Virus record (IMG/VR): IMGVR_UViG_3300049218_000141
Coordinates: 1-30,333 of that record
Length of the DNA: 30,333 nucleotides
Strand: one strand, 5' to 3'
Origin: a virus
This document shows, in pieces, positions 21,206 through 27,556 of this stretch. The notes beneath the pieces are model-generated. The model was not told the origin of the DNA. It was given only the letters and a program-made list of their open reading frames with translations, and did no database searches. Every line of letters begins with the position of its first letter. The first letter of the stretch is position 1. A program made the translations under genes and the position numbers.

Positions 21206-21803
21206 GGGGATTCCCCAGGCTGGCGACGCCGAAGATCTTCGCCTTGATCGCCGACACGGTCTCGCCGGTGAGGCCCTGCTCGCGTCCGACCGTCTCGACC
21301 GCGACCGCAGCGGCGGCCTTGGCCTTCGCCAGCGCCTGGCGCTCGGCTTCCGCCACGAACTCGACGTTGCTCTTGCTCGCCCGGGAAATGCTTTCGAGCG
21401 CCTTGGCCAGCATCATCATGCCCTCAGGATTGCCTGAGAGCGCCGCCAGGCCCCGCCCATCGACACCGTTGGGCGTCTCGCCGTCCTCGGCCTCGGCGGC
21501 CTTCAGGAACAGGTCCAGGATCGCCGAGTGCATCATTTCGATGTTGAGCCGGGCGGCCCGGCTCTCAGGTGCTTCGCCCAACTCGCGCACCAACGCCTCC
21601 GCCACGGCCCGCGAGCGCTTCAGCTTCTCGCCGAGGGCATCCAGCTTCTGCACATGGCGGCCGAGCGCCGAGCGGCTGACCTGGCTCTGCATATCGGCGA
21701 GGTGGGCGATGATCTCGTCGATCGTGTGCCCCTTGGCGCGCAGGGACCCGATCGCCTCACGGATCTGGGGTGGCAGCCGGTCGATCGACGACGGGCGCGG
21801 CAT
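21198..21803 (-). CDS. small terminase-like protein, Mu gp27 (DUF3486)
   Basis: Predicted 201-residue DUF3486 protein, the small-terminase position in Mu-like phages. The N-terminus is family-typical: MPRPSSIDRLPPQIREAIGS, then the helix-turn-helix-like THDEIIAHL-type segment (TIDEIIAHLADMQSQVSRSA, LGRHVQKL). The middle is helical (AEALVRELGEAPESRAARLN). The C-terminal third is Ala/Lys-rich (ALAKAKAAAAVAVETVGREQ). It probably recognises DNA and recruits the large terminase. It forms a TGATG junction with the gp26-like gene upstream and overlaps the terminase gene downstream. Confidence 0.9.
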   Translation of the reverse strand: MPRPSSIDRLPPQIREAIGSLRAKGHTIDEIIAHLADMQSQVSRSALGRHVQKLDALGEKLKRSRAVAEALVRELGEAPESRAARLNIEMMHSAILDLFLKAAEAEDGETPNGVDGRGLAALSGNPEGMMMLAKALESISRASKSNVEFVAEAERQALAKAKAAAAVAVETVGREQGLTGETVSAIKAKIFGVASLGNPRA

Positions 21804-22108
21804 CAGTCACCCGGCCCGCGGCGTGCCACGCCTTCCCAGGGGCGCCCGCGGGCGACTTCGCCCCCCAGCGTCGTCAGGGTCGCGATCCAGAGCTTGCCGC
21901 TCTCGGCGTCGATGCGCTCGACCTTGATCAGGCCGTGCTGCTCCAGGAAGCCAAGATCGCCGCGCAGGATGTCCTTCCCGGCGGCGTTACCGTAATGGCG
22001 GCAGACGGTGCCGAGGGAATGTTCGTTCAGCGTGTAGTCGATCGCCTCCTGCAGGCCGCGCAGCACGATCAGCCGCCGGTTCTCGGCCAGGATCTGCAGC
22101 ATGCTCAT
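21803..22108 (-). CDS. Mu gp26-like small protein (winged-helix-like)
   Basis: Predicted 101-residue protein in the Mu gp26 position (VpaChn25_0724-like phage proteins). The sequence LAENRRLIVLRGLQEAID and the segment AGKDILRGDLGFLEQHGLIK, followed by VERIDAESGKLWIATLT, look like a compact winged helix. The recognition helix is followed by a beta hairpin, resembling ArsR/MarR-type regulators. The ATGA junction with DUF2730 and TGATG with DUF3486 place it in the late operon. Mu gp26 has no settled function; DNA binding here is an inference from the fold pattern. Confidence 0.8.
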   Translation of the reverse strand: MSMLQILAENRRLIVLRGLQEAIDYTLNEHSLGTVCRHYGNAAGKDILRGDLGFLEQHGLIKVERIDAESGKLWIATLTTLGGEVARGRPWEGVARRGPGD

Positions 22109-22452
22109 AGCGCGCGCTTCCCGGTCAGTTCGTTTTCCAGCAGCATGTTCAGGAGATTGTTGCAGCGCTCGACGGAGTCGCGGTTGCCCTCCAGCTGGGC
22201 GTTCAGCCGGGACGCGATGGCCTCCATCGACCCGATGCGATTGGACAGCAGCTGCACATCGTCACGCGTGACCAGGCTCGCCAGGCGCGTGTCGATGCTC
22301 ACGACCTGCTCGCGCAGCGCCCGAAACTCCACATGCCCGACGAACATGTAGCGCAGCCGATACAGCCACAGGGACAGGACGCCGTTGCCGACGAGTGCCG
22401 CGACGCTGACCCACTCGGCAGCCGCCTGGAATACCGCCGAAAGCTCAAGCAT
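22105..22452 (-). CDS. DUF2730 membrane/coiled-coil protein, Mu gp25
   Basis: Predicted 115-residue DUF2730 protein. Residues 12-36 are a single membrane helix (WVSVAALVGNGVLSLWLYRL). The rest is amphipathic coiled coil (REQVVSIDTRLASLVTRDDV, SNRIGSMEAIASRLNAQLEG). This topology resembles a spanin inner-membrane subunit, but the family is simply called gp25 in Mu. The ATG follows the stop of the upstream holin-like gene directly (TGAATG). It lies in the lysis-to-packaging stretch; a lysis role is possible but unproven. Confidence 0.87.
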   Translation of the reverse strand: MLELSAVFQAAAEWVSVAALVGNGVLSLWLYRLRYMFVGHVEFRALREQVVSIDTRLASLVTRDDVQLLSNRIGSMEAIASRLNAQLEGNRDSVERCNNLLNMLLENELTGKRAL

Positions 22453-22740
22453 TCATTTCTCCACATCGGGAGACGGCGCGCCCGATTCCACCGGCGTCGC
22501 TCCGGCGGACGCCGCCGATCGACCCTGCGCGAACCGTGACCGCACGGTCAGCATGCCGAGCGATCCGGTCAAAAACGCCGTGCAGGCCGAGGCGAAGCCG
22601 AGCGCGTCGAACATCTCGTGCCTCACCAGCACCACCCACCCCTCGAAAAAGACCAGCGCGCAGCCGAGCAGGATCGACAGCACGGCCTGCTCATCGAGCC
22701 TGCCGTCATCGCCTTCGAAAAGCTCGGCTGCGCGCTTCAT
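22453..22740 (-). CDS. holin-like small membrane protein
   Basis: Predicted 95-residue protein with two hydrophobic segments, VLSILLGCALVFFEGWVVLV (about 19-38) and ALGFASACTAFLTGSLGMLT (about 46-65). They are joined by a short charged loop and followed by a soluble Ala/Ser-rich tail. Small size, two membrane helices and position between lysozyme and DUF2730 suggest a holin that lets lysozyme reach the wall. No named holin family was recognised. The start is the ATG at 22740, ten bases after the upstream stop. Confidence 0.6.
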   Translation of the reverse strand: MKRAAELFEGDDGRLDEQAVLSILLGCALVFFEGWVVLVRHEMFDALGFASACTAFLTGSLGMLTVRSRFAQGRSAASAGATPVESGAPSPDVEK

Positions 22741-22750
22741 GGATGCAGGA

Positions 22751-23029
22751 TCAGAACAGCGCTTCGAAGGCCTTGAAGGCGGCCTCGATCGCGGCGAGCA
22801 CGGAATTCGCCTTGGTCTGATCCTCGGGCGGCAGCGCGTTGATCAGCGGCGCGGCGCTGGTCACTGCGGTGGCCGTGGCATCCGCGGCGGTCTGCAGCGC
22901 CGACTTGTGGGCGCTCACGTCGTCTTCGACGGTGGTGGCCACGGCGGCGATCGTCGGCACGGCCTGCACCGCATCCGTGAGCACCTGCGTCATGGACGTG
23001 GAAGTCTGAGAAGTGGAAGTCTCGCTCAT
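22751..23029 (-). CDS. small Ala/Thr-rich helical protein in the lysis cassette
   Basis: Predicted 92-residue protein, starting at the ATG at 23029 with a GAGGACA ribosome site; the frame is open further upstream inside the lysozyme region, but that start is not credible. The N-terminus is Ser/Thr-rich (MSETSTSQTSTSMTQVLTDA). The rest is amphipathic Ala-rich helix (LQTAADATATAVTSAAPLIN, TKANSVLAAIEAAFKAFEAL). No family is recognised. It lies between lysozyme and the holin-like gene, so an accessory lysis role is possible, but nothing in the sequence proves it. Confidence 0.6.
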   Translation of the reverse strand: MSETSTSQTSTSMTQVLTDAVQAVPTIAAVATTVEDDVSAHKSALQTAADATATAVTSAAPLINALPPEDQTKANSVLAAIEAAFKAFEALF

Positions 23030-23069
23030 AGGATGTCCTCGTGGTTGCGCGGAGACCGCCGCGCGCGGA

Positions 23070-23570
23070 TCAGCCTGGCGGCGTGATGGGGACAGCTGGC
23101 GGGGTCGCATCCGGCTTGAGAAACTCGGCCTTCTCGGCGGCGCGGCGGCGGCACAATCCGGCCAGCACACGGCCGCCGGCGAGATCCCACAACTGGAACT
23201 GGTCGGCCGCGCCCTCGTAGTCGCCCGCGTTCAGCTTGCGCAGCAGCGTCGAGGCGTCGAAGGCTCCGGCGCCGACGTTGTAGATGAAATCGATCAGCGC
23301 AGCCTCTTCATCATCCGACAGAGGGACGCGCACGGCGGCCTGCACAGCCTGCAATGCGCTGCGCAAATCCCGCTCCAAGAGCTGCATCGCCTCCACTGAG
23401 GTGATGCGCTGCGTCTGCGCGGTGACGGGGCGCCCGTTCATGTCGCGCGTGCTGCCGACCCCGATCGTCCAGACCCCGGCAGGATCCCGATAGGGATGCA
23501 GAACGTAGCCCTCGGCCGGCTCGGTGAGCTGGCTCGCGGCGATGTTCAGGGCGTTGTCCGGGTCTGCCAT
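23070..23570 (-). CDS. endolysin, GH24 lysozyme (T4-lysozyme/RrrD type)
   Basis: Predicted 166-residue muramidase that cuts peptidoglycan to release progeny. The catalytic pattern is intact: Glu20 (TEPAEGYVLHPYRD), Asp29 (YRDPAG) and Thr35 (VWTIGVG). The 9- and 6-residue spacings are the same as the E11-D20-T26 triad of T4 lysozyme. Later FIYNVGAGAF and RRRAAEKAEF fit the GH24 fold. No classic signal peptide is seen, so release through a holin is expected. It is the first gene after the Mor-type activator and is preceded by a palindromic late-promoter candidate 35 bases upstream. No Shine-Dalgarno sequence is obvious. Confidence 0.95.
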   Translation of the reverse strand: MADPDNALNIAASQLTEPAEGYVLHPYRDPAGVWTIGVGSTRDMNGRPVTAQTQRITSVEAMQLLERDLRSALQAVQAAVRVPLSDDEEAALIDFIYNVGAGAFDASTLLRKLNAGDYEGAADQFQLWDLAGGRVLAGLCRRRAAEKAEFLKPDATPPAVPITPPG

Positions 23571-23576
23571 GGCCCG

Positions 23577-23621
23577 ACCATGCCGGGCGCGGAACGCTGT
23601 CGCATGCTGTTGCGCAACAGC
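23577..23621 (-). promoter_or_regulatory. candidate late promoter upstream of lysozyme (palindromic activator site plus -10-like hexamer)
   Basis: The palindrome GCTGTTGCGCAACAGC lies at 23606-23621. A CATGGT hexamer (23582-23577) follows after 23 bp, and the lysozyme ATG six bases further on. This is the Mu Plys position, directly after the Mor/C-type activator gene. The palindrome plus ten following bases are identical to those before the protease gene. An activator-dependent promoter recognised by that protein is inferred; the repeat itself is certain. Confidence 0.7.
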
Positions 23622-23632
23622 GCGGCGGCCCG

Positions 23633-23974
23633 TCAGAAGTTCAGGGTGAGCTGGCCGGGCTCGCGCCGATCGCCGCGCAGCTTGGCATAGACACGGTTCT
23701 CGGTCAGGCCCAGCCTACGGGCCATCTCCCGCCGTGTCATCCCGCGGCGTTGGTAGAGCCGGAGGCGCCACTCCCGCGCCTGCGGCACCACGATCTCGGT
23801 GCCCCCGAAATACTGGAACAGAAGCGCGAACCGTGCCTCGCCCAGCAGATCGCGCAACGGATGCTGGGCAGGCACGGCTTTCGGCACGTTGACACGGGTT
23901 CCCCCGTGCGCCTCGATCAGAGCAAGGGTCGCATCCTCGCCCAGCAGCTCGATCATGGAATCGAGTTCACGCAC
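23633..23974 (-). CDS. mor: Mor/C-family transcription activator
   Basis: Predicted 113-residue activator of the Mor/C family, which switches on middle or late phage promoters by binding a dyad site. The N-terminal dimerisation part includes LGEARFALLFQYFGGTEIVV with the family GGxxIxxP strand (58-64). The C-terminal helix-turn-helix is REWRLRLYQRRGMTRREMAR, then RLGLTENRVYAKL. I choose the GTG at 23974, eight bases into the GemA end; the ATG at 23956 is an alternative. The lysozyme late promoter starts 11 bases after the stop. It is the only Mor/C-type gene seen in the window. Confidence 0.93.
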   Translation of the reverse strand: MRELDSMIELLGEDATLALIEAHGGTRVNVPKAVPAQHPLRDLLGEARFALLFQYFGGTEIVVPQAREWRLRLYQRRGMTRREMARRLGLTENRVYAKLRGDRREPGQLTLNF

Positions 23975-24410
23975 TCGTTGCGGTCTCGACCTTTTTCGCG
24001 CGGCGCTCGCGGGTCAGCCAGGCCTTCAGACCCTCGATCACCAGGTTGCCGTCTTCCGGCCCCAGGAACTCCGGGGCCGCGACGCCGGACGGCCGGGCGG
24101 CCGTCTTCGTCTGCCGGCGGATGAAGGCGCGCAGCGCGCCGTCCGACGGATCGCGGAGGAACGGCTTCAGATCGCCCCAGATGCCGTATATTTTGCGGAC
24201 ATAAGCCTTCTGCGATGACGCCTTGCGCGCATCATGGAAGCCGAGCCGCTTGAACTCTTGCAGCACGAGGTCGAGCTGGCCGTCCGTGCAGTCGGTCGAG
24301 CTGCGATGCCCGGTGATCCGCTCCAGCATCGCGCGATAGCTGTCTTCCTCCATCGCGAGCTTCTGCCGCGCGATGTGGATCTTGGCGACGCGCGCGCGGC
24401 GGCCGTTCAT
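23967..24410 (-). CDS. gemA: GemA / Mu gp16 family protein
   Basis: Predicted 147-residue gp16/GemA family protein, an early Mu gene that modulates host gene expression. The family start MNGRRARVAKIHIARQKLAM and then EEDSYRAMLERITGHRSSTD, with SQKAYVRKIYGIWGDLKPFL further on, are clear. I choose the ATG at 24410, which overlaps the GcrA-like stop as TGATG; an in-frame ATG at 24419 would add three residues. The position just before Mor is the same as in Mu. The mechanism is not visible in the sequence. Confidence 0.93.
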   Translation of the reverse strand: MNGRRARVAKIHIARQKLAMEEDSYRAMLERITGHRSSTDCTDGQLDLVLQEFKRLGFHDARKASSQKAYVRKIYGIWGDLKPFLRDPSDGALRAFIRRQTKTAARPSGVAAPEFLGPEDGNLVIEGLKAWLTRERRAKKVETATSA

Positions 24411-25132
24411 CACACCCATCGCTCGGACCCCGTGCGGGCCATGCCGTTCCGAACATCGCGATCGATGCGCCGCAGGTGGTCCCGGCGCTGCGGGGCCGGG
24501 ACGAAGGCAACGGCGCAGTGGTCGGCGCAGTAGGGCTTCCCGGCGGACGCCGTGCCGCCGCAGAAATGGAAGCTCGCCGAACCGGGCTCGCCGATGGGCC
24601 AGCAGCACGGCTGCGGTGCGGGCGGGACCACGCGGATCGGCGCCGGCGGCGCGACTGGCTTCTCCGGCACAGCCGGTCGCGGGGCGACGGCGGCCGTGGA
24701 CTTTACCGGGCTGGGCGTCACCACCGGTTCCGGCGCGCGCATCACAGGCGCCGGCGGAGGGGATGCAATGGGGATCGACGGCAGCGTGCTGCCCTCAAGA
24801 GCGCGCCGTCCGCCGGGCCCGCGCGGCGGAAGCTTGAGGCGACGACGTTTGGTGGCGACCCATTCCTCCGAGATCCGGAATTCCTCAGCCATCTGGGCGA
24901 TGGACGTCCCGCCGTTCCAGCGCTCGCTGAAGCGAGCGTTCTGCTCATCGGTCCAGGCGGGCAGGATTGGCGACCGCCGCTCCTCCAGTCCCAGCCGATG
25001 CGCCTTTCCGATAACGGCGTTTTTCGAGATGCCGAGTTCCTCGGCCATCGCGGCGGTCTTCATTCCGCTGGCCCAAAGCTCGGTCAGGCGGTCCACGGCC
25101 GCCTGGTCCCACTCGATCTGCTGCGTGCTCAT
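24410..25132 (-). CDS. GcrA-like regulator with two helix-turn-helix units
   Basis: Predicted 240-residue GcrA-family protein, related to the alphaproteobacterial sigma70 cofactor that acts at GANTC-methylated promoters. Residues 7-50 form the GcrA N-terminal helix-turn-helix with LGISKNAVIGKAHRLGL. Residues 58-100 are a second HTH-like copy (WTDEQNARFSERWNGG, QMAEEFRISEEWVATKRRRL), more diverged. A Pro/Ala linker spans 110-172. The C-terminal sigma-binding domain (176-222) has CCWPIGEPGSASFHFCGG and PYCADHCAVAF. The start at 25132 overlaps the upstream stop. It may redirect host transcription or act on the phage promoters. Confidence 0.88.
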   Translation of the reverse strand: MSTQQIEWDQAAVDRLTELWASGMKTAAMAEELGISKNAVIGKAHRLGLEERRSPILPAWTDEQNARFSERWNGGTSIAQMAEEFRISEEWVATKRRRLKLPPRGPGGRRALEGSTLPSIPIASPPPAPVMRAPEPVVTPSPVKSTAAVAPRPAVPEKPVAPPAPIRVVPPAPQPCCWPIGEPGSASFHFCGGTASAGKPYCADHCAVAFVPAPQRRDHLRRIDRDVRNGMARTGSERWV

Positions 25133-25479
25133 CGGCAGTCCTCCGGCAGCAGCGGATCGCCGGGCTTGGCCACGTCCGCCGCCACGGCCGCGAGCACGTC
25201 GAGGTCCTCGACAGTCGTGAACTCGGGGCAGCAGTCGCAAGCGAACCAGGGATCGCGCTGATCCTCGGTCGCGGCAATGCAGCGCAGCCAGCTCGCCGAG
25301 CCCACGGTCTTATCGTCCATCACGAACAGCGCGTATTCCAGGGTGCGGTCCTCACCACGGAACCGGAAAGGCATCGCGTAGACGGGAAAGGGCGGCCGCG
25401 TGCCGATCCATTTCGCGATGGGCTGCTCAATGCCCGACGAAAAGGGCAGCTTCTTCAGGTCCTCGGGAGATATCGTCAT
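25129..25479 (-). CDS. unknown early protein with CDCC motif
   Basis: Predicted 116-residue protein from the ATG at 25479, which overlaps the membrane-peptide stop (ATGA); its own stop overlaps the GcrA-like start. The sequence MTISPEDLKKLPFSSGIEQP and FRFRGEDRTLEYALFVMDDK, then DPWFACDCCPEFTTVEDLDV, is acidic and contains a CxCC cluster near residue 82. No family is recognised. Double coupling marks it as a real member of the early operon; it may be a host-takeover protein. Confidence 0.6.
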   Translation of the reverse strand: MTISPEDLKKLPFSSGIEQPIAKWIGTRPPFPVYAMPFRFRGEDRTLEYALFVMDDKTVGSASWLRCIAATEDQRDPWFACDCCPEFTTVEDLDVLAAVAADVAKPGDPLLPEDCR

Positions 25480-25661
25480 GGCGAGCACTCCCGTAGATGT
25501 CCGCTGAGGGGCGGCTCCAGGATGACGAAGGCTGCACAATTCGACTCGACTCTTCGAGACAAAGATTGCCCGATCGCAATCTTAAAGCAAATGACTGCGA
25601 AAAGACTTAATGTCGCGACGCCGAATATAAGTGCCGCCGAATAGCCTACGGCTTTGCGCAT
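25476..25661 (-). CDS. 61-residue single-pass membrane peptide
   Basis: Predicted 61-residue peptide with a basic N-terminus (MRKAVG) and one membrane helix (GYSAALIFGVATLSLFAVIC). A short polar part ends GHLRECSP. The ATG at 25661 lies inside the end of the preceding ORF with a GGGGCGAG run upstream, and the stop overlaps the next gene as ATGA. The DNA here is visibly more AT-rich than its neighbours and contains a perfect inverted repeat. The function is unknown; a small inner-membrane early protein is likely. Confidence 0.55.
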   Translation of the reverse strand: MRKAVGYSAALIFGVATLSLFAVICFKIAIGQSLSRRVESNCAAFVILEPPLSGHLRECSP

Positions 25662-25858
25662 GGCTGCTCGCCCCTTGCGCTGGACTGATCGATCGCATGC
25701 GTGATCTGGGCGAGCGACAGGGCTTGCAGGCGGACCATCTTGCTCACATCCCGCACATCGCGGCCTTCCAACAGCCCAGTCCCCAGGTCGATGATGGCCT
25801 GGTCAAATCCCCGCCGGGCGGCGAAGACCTGGCGTGCGAGGTCCTCTTGCTCGTCCAT
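25646..25858 (-). CDS. unknown 70-residue early protein
   Basis: Predicted 70-residue protein starting at the ATG at 25858, coupled to the DUF3164 stop by TGATG. It is mostly helical (MDEQEDLARQVFAARRGFDQ; VSKMVRLQALSLAQITHAID) with a basic C-terminus. No family is recognised. The tight overlap on both sides shows it belongs to the early operon. Confidence 0.6.
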   Translation of the reverse strand: MDEQEDLARQVFAARRGFDQAIIDLGTGLLEGRDVRDVSKMVRLQALSLAQITHAIDQSSARGEQPCAKP

Positions 25859-26469
25859 CACACCCTCGCCAGATCGAGGGGCACCTGCACGAAATCCGCG
25901 TCCGGCGCGGGCCGGGCGTAGAAGCGGATGTATTCCTTGCTGGTGACGACGCGCACCGCATCGCCGATCGCGGCCATGGCGCGCTTCCAGCGCTCATCAT
26001 CGATGTCGAGGCGTCGCAGCCCCAGGATGCGGTCAACGTCGAGCTTGCCGGCCTTGCCGACCTGAAAGACATCCTCGATCAGCGCCCGCAGCTCCGAACG
26101 CGCACCGTCGGTCCAGGACCGCAGGCATTCGTCGATCAGGCTCTTCGCGACCTGGAGTTCGGGCCCGAAGGAGAGGGTGTCGCCGATCGCGACCTGCACC
26201 CGCATCATGCCGTCATAGCTGGTCAGCATGACGTTGCCGCGCACGCCGCCGCGCTTCGCGCCGTGCTCTTGCGCCAGCACCTCCAGGTAGCTCCGCACGC
26301 TCTCCTGCGCGGTGCCACGGAACATCTTGAGGAGTCCCGACAGGGATCGGGCCTCGGCCATCAGCTGGCGGACGATCTCGTCCTCCAGCAGGTGCTCCGG
26401 CTTGACGCTGTCTTTCGGCACCAGGCGCCCTTGGGCGTCCTGCATATAGCCATCAGGGATGGTGGACAT
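25858..26469 (-). CDS. DUF3164 early protein
   Basis: Predicted 203-residue DUF3164 protein, common in the early region of Mu-like phages, function unknown. Family segments are MSTIPDGYMQDAQGRLVPKD with the DGYMxDAxGRLVP start, KRGGVRGNVMLTSYDGMMRV, and LRSWTDGARSELRALIEDVF. A GAGGATCAC ribosome site precedes the ATG at 26469. It lies where related phages keep genes acting on DNA or host nucleases, but no catalytic motif is seen. Confidence 0.92.
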   Translation of the reverse strand: MSTIPDGYMQDAQGRLVPKDSVKPEHLLEDEIVRQLMAEARSLSGLLKMFRGTAQESVRSYLEVLAQEHGAKRGGVRGNVMLTSYDGMMRVQVAIGDTLSFGPELQVAKSLIDECLRSWTDGARSELRALIEDVFQVGKAGKLDVDRILGLRRLDIDDERWKRAMAAIGDAVRVVTSKEYIRFYARPAPDADFVQVPLDLARV

Positions 26470-26692
26470 GTGATCCTCGGGATGATGGCGCCCGGGCTTG
26501 CGCCGGGAGCACGGGGTGAATGTCGGGATGGACAGGCATGGTCATCGCCGTCTGGCCGCGCCGATGCGCGCGCCATTCGCGCTCCGCCCGGTCCAGGCAG
26601 GCTTTGCAGGCATCCAGGTTCCACGGCCTGCGGCCGGTGCTGACCTGGCCCTTGCCTCGGCAGGCATCGCAGTTGAGCCGGCCAGCTTTCAT
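26453..26692 (-). CDS. small Cys-rich early protein (two CxxC)
   Basis: Predicted 79-residue protein from the ATG at 26692, which overlaps the preceding stop as ATGA. The N-terminal half has two CxxC pairs (CDACRGKGQ near 8-16 and CKAC at 29-32), a DnaJ-like or zinc-ribbon pattern. A basic stretch (RAEREWRAHRRGQ) and a Pro/His-rich tail follow. Its 3' end overlaps the DUF3164 start by 17 bases. A zinc-binding role is likely; the partner is unknown. Confidence 0.6.
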   Translation of the reverse strand: MKAGRLNCDACRGKGQVSTGRRPWNLDACKACLDRAEREWRAHRRGQTAMTMPVHPDIHPVLPAQARAPSSRGSHVHHP

Positions 26693-26964
26693 GACGGCGA
26701 TTGCGCGGCGGCTTGGCGCTTCAGTTCGTCGATCGCCTCCGCGGCGCCCAGGTCGACGCAGGCGCGCACGGCATCGAGCGCGTCCGTCCTCTGATCGGGT
26801 TTGCTGGAGAGCACCGCGAGCCGGCCCGCGGCCATGGCGAGGCCCCCCACCACATCGGCGCCGTTCGACACTGCGCCAGCGACATCGCTGCGCTCCCGAC
26901 AAAGCTCGATGAAGTAATCGCGATGCTCGCGCGCGAATGAGAGGAATTCTGCTTCGGTGATCAT
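26689..26964 (-). CDS. unknown 91-residue early protein
   Basis: Predicted 91-residue protein starting at the ATG at 26964, coupled to the methyltransferase stop by TGATG. It is helical (MITEAEFLSFAREHRDYFIE, GGLAMAAGRLAVLSSKPDQR) with an Asp/Ala-rich second half (TDALDAVRACVDLGAAEAID). No family is recognised. Couplings at both ends support a real gene. Confidence 0.6.
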   Translation of the reverse strand: MITEAEFLSFAREHRDYFIELCRERSDVAGAVSNGADVVGGLAMAAGRLAVLSSKPDQRTDALDAVRACVDLGAAEAIDELKRQAAAQSPS

Positions 26965-27554
26965 CACCGCGACCCTTCGTTGAATTTGGCGATTTCGTTG
27001 CCCCAGCTCGCCCATCCGGGCGCCGCTTCGCGGGCGAAGAGTTCGATGTAGGGACCGGGAAACAGGCGCTCGATGTCCGCGCGCATCTGCTCCGGCTTGC
27101 GGCTGTGTTCCCGGACGGGCGCTACGATCAGATTGCGGACGCTACGTGATCGGGCGCGAGGCTTCCCGAGGCTGCCCAGCAGCCAGAACTCGGCCGCCGA
27201 GCGGTAGCAATAGCCCGTGCCGAACGCCCATTTCTGGCCAGTGGAGGACTGCTTCGCCCAGGCGCCGGCCGTTTTGAACTTGAAGCCCCAGCAGGCCATC
27301 GTTTCGAAGGCCTTATCGAGCATGGGGGCGGTCGCCCACATGATCAGCGCGCAGCCGGAGGGATTCGCGAGTTCGGCCACCGGCAGGCACTGGATGTCAT
27401 CCAGGCTCATGCACGCATAATGCGCGACCGGGTTCTTCTCCTCGCCCTTCTCGCTGTAGTTCGCGAAATACCAGGGCGGATCAGCTAGGATGACCCGCGC
27501 CTGGTACTGCGGCAACGCCTCGAAGGGAGACGGCTGAAGGGCGAAAAGGTCCAT
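26964..27554 (-). CDS. MT-A70 family DNA adenine N6-methyltransferase
   Basis: Predicted 196-residue SAM-dependent methyltransferase of the MT-A70 group. The catalytic motif DPPW is at residues 25-28 (RVILADPPWYF). Other family segments are HYACMSLDDIQCLPVAELAN, the LIMWATAPMLDKAFETMACW substrate-binding block, WGFKFKTAGAWAKQ, and KPEQMRADIERLFPGPYIEL, where SAM-binding residues lie. It would add a methyl to adenine N6, probably in phage DNA to evade restriction or to alter promoter recognition. The start is two bases after the B gene, and the stop is coupled to the next ORF. Its target sequence cannot be read from the protein. Confidence 0.92.
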   Translation of the reverse strand: MDLFALQPSPFEALPQYQARVILADPPWYFANYSEKGEEKNPVAHYACMSLDDIQCLPVAELANPSGCALIMWATAPMLDKAFETMACWGFKFKTAGAWAKQSSTGQKWAFGTGYCYRSAAEFWLLGSLGKPRARSRSVRNLIVAPVREHSRKPEQMRADIERLFPGPYIELFAREAAPGWASWGNEIAKFNEGSR

Positions 27555-27556
27555 GA

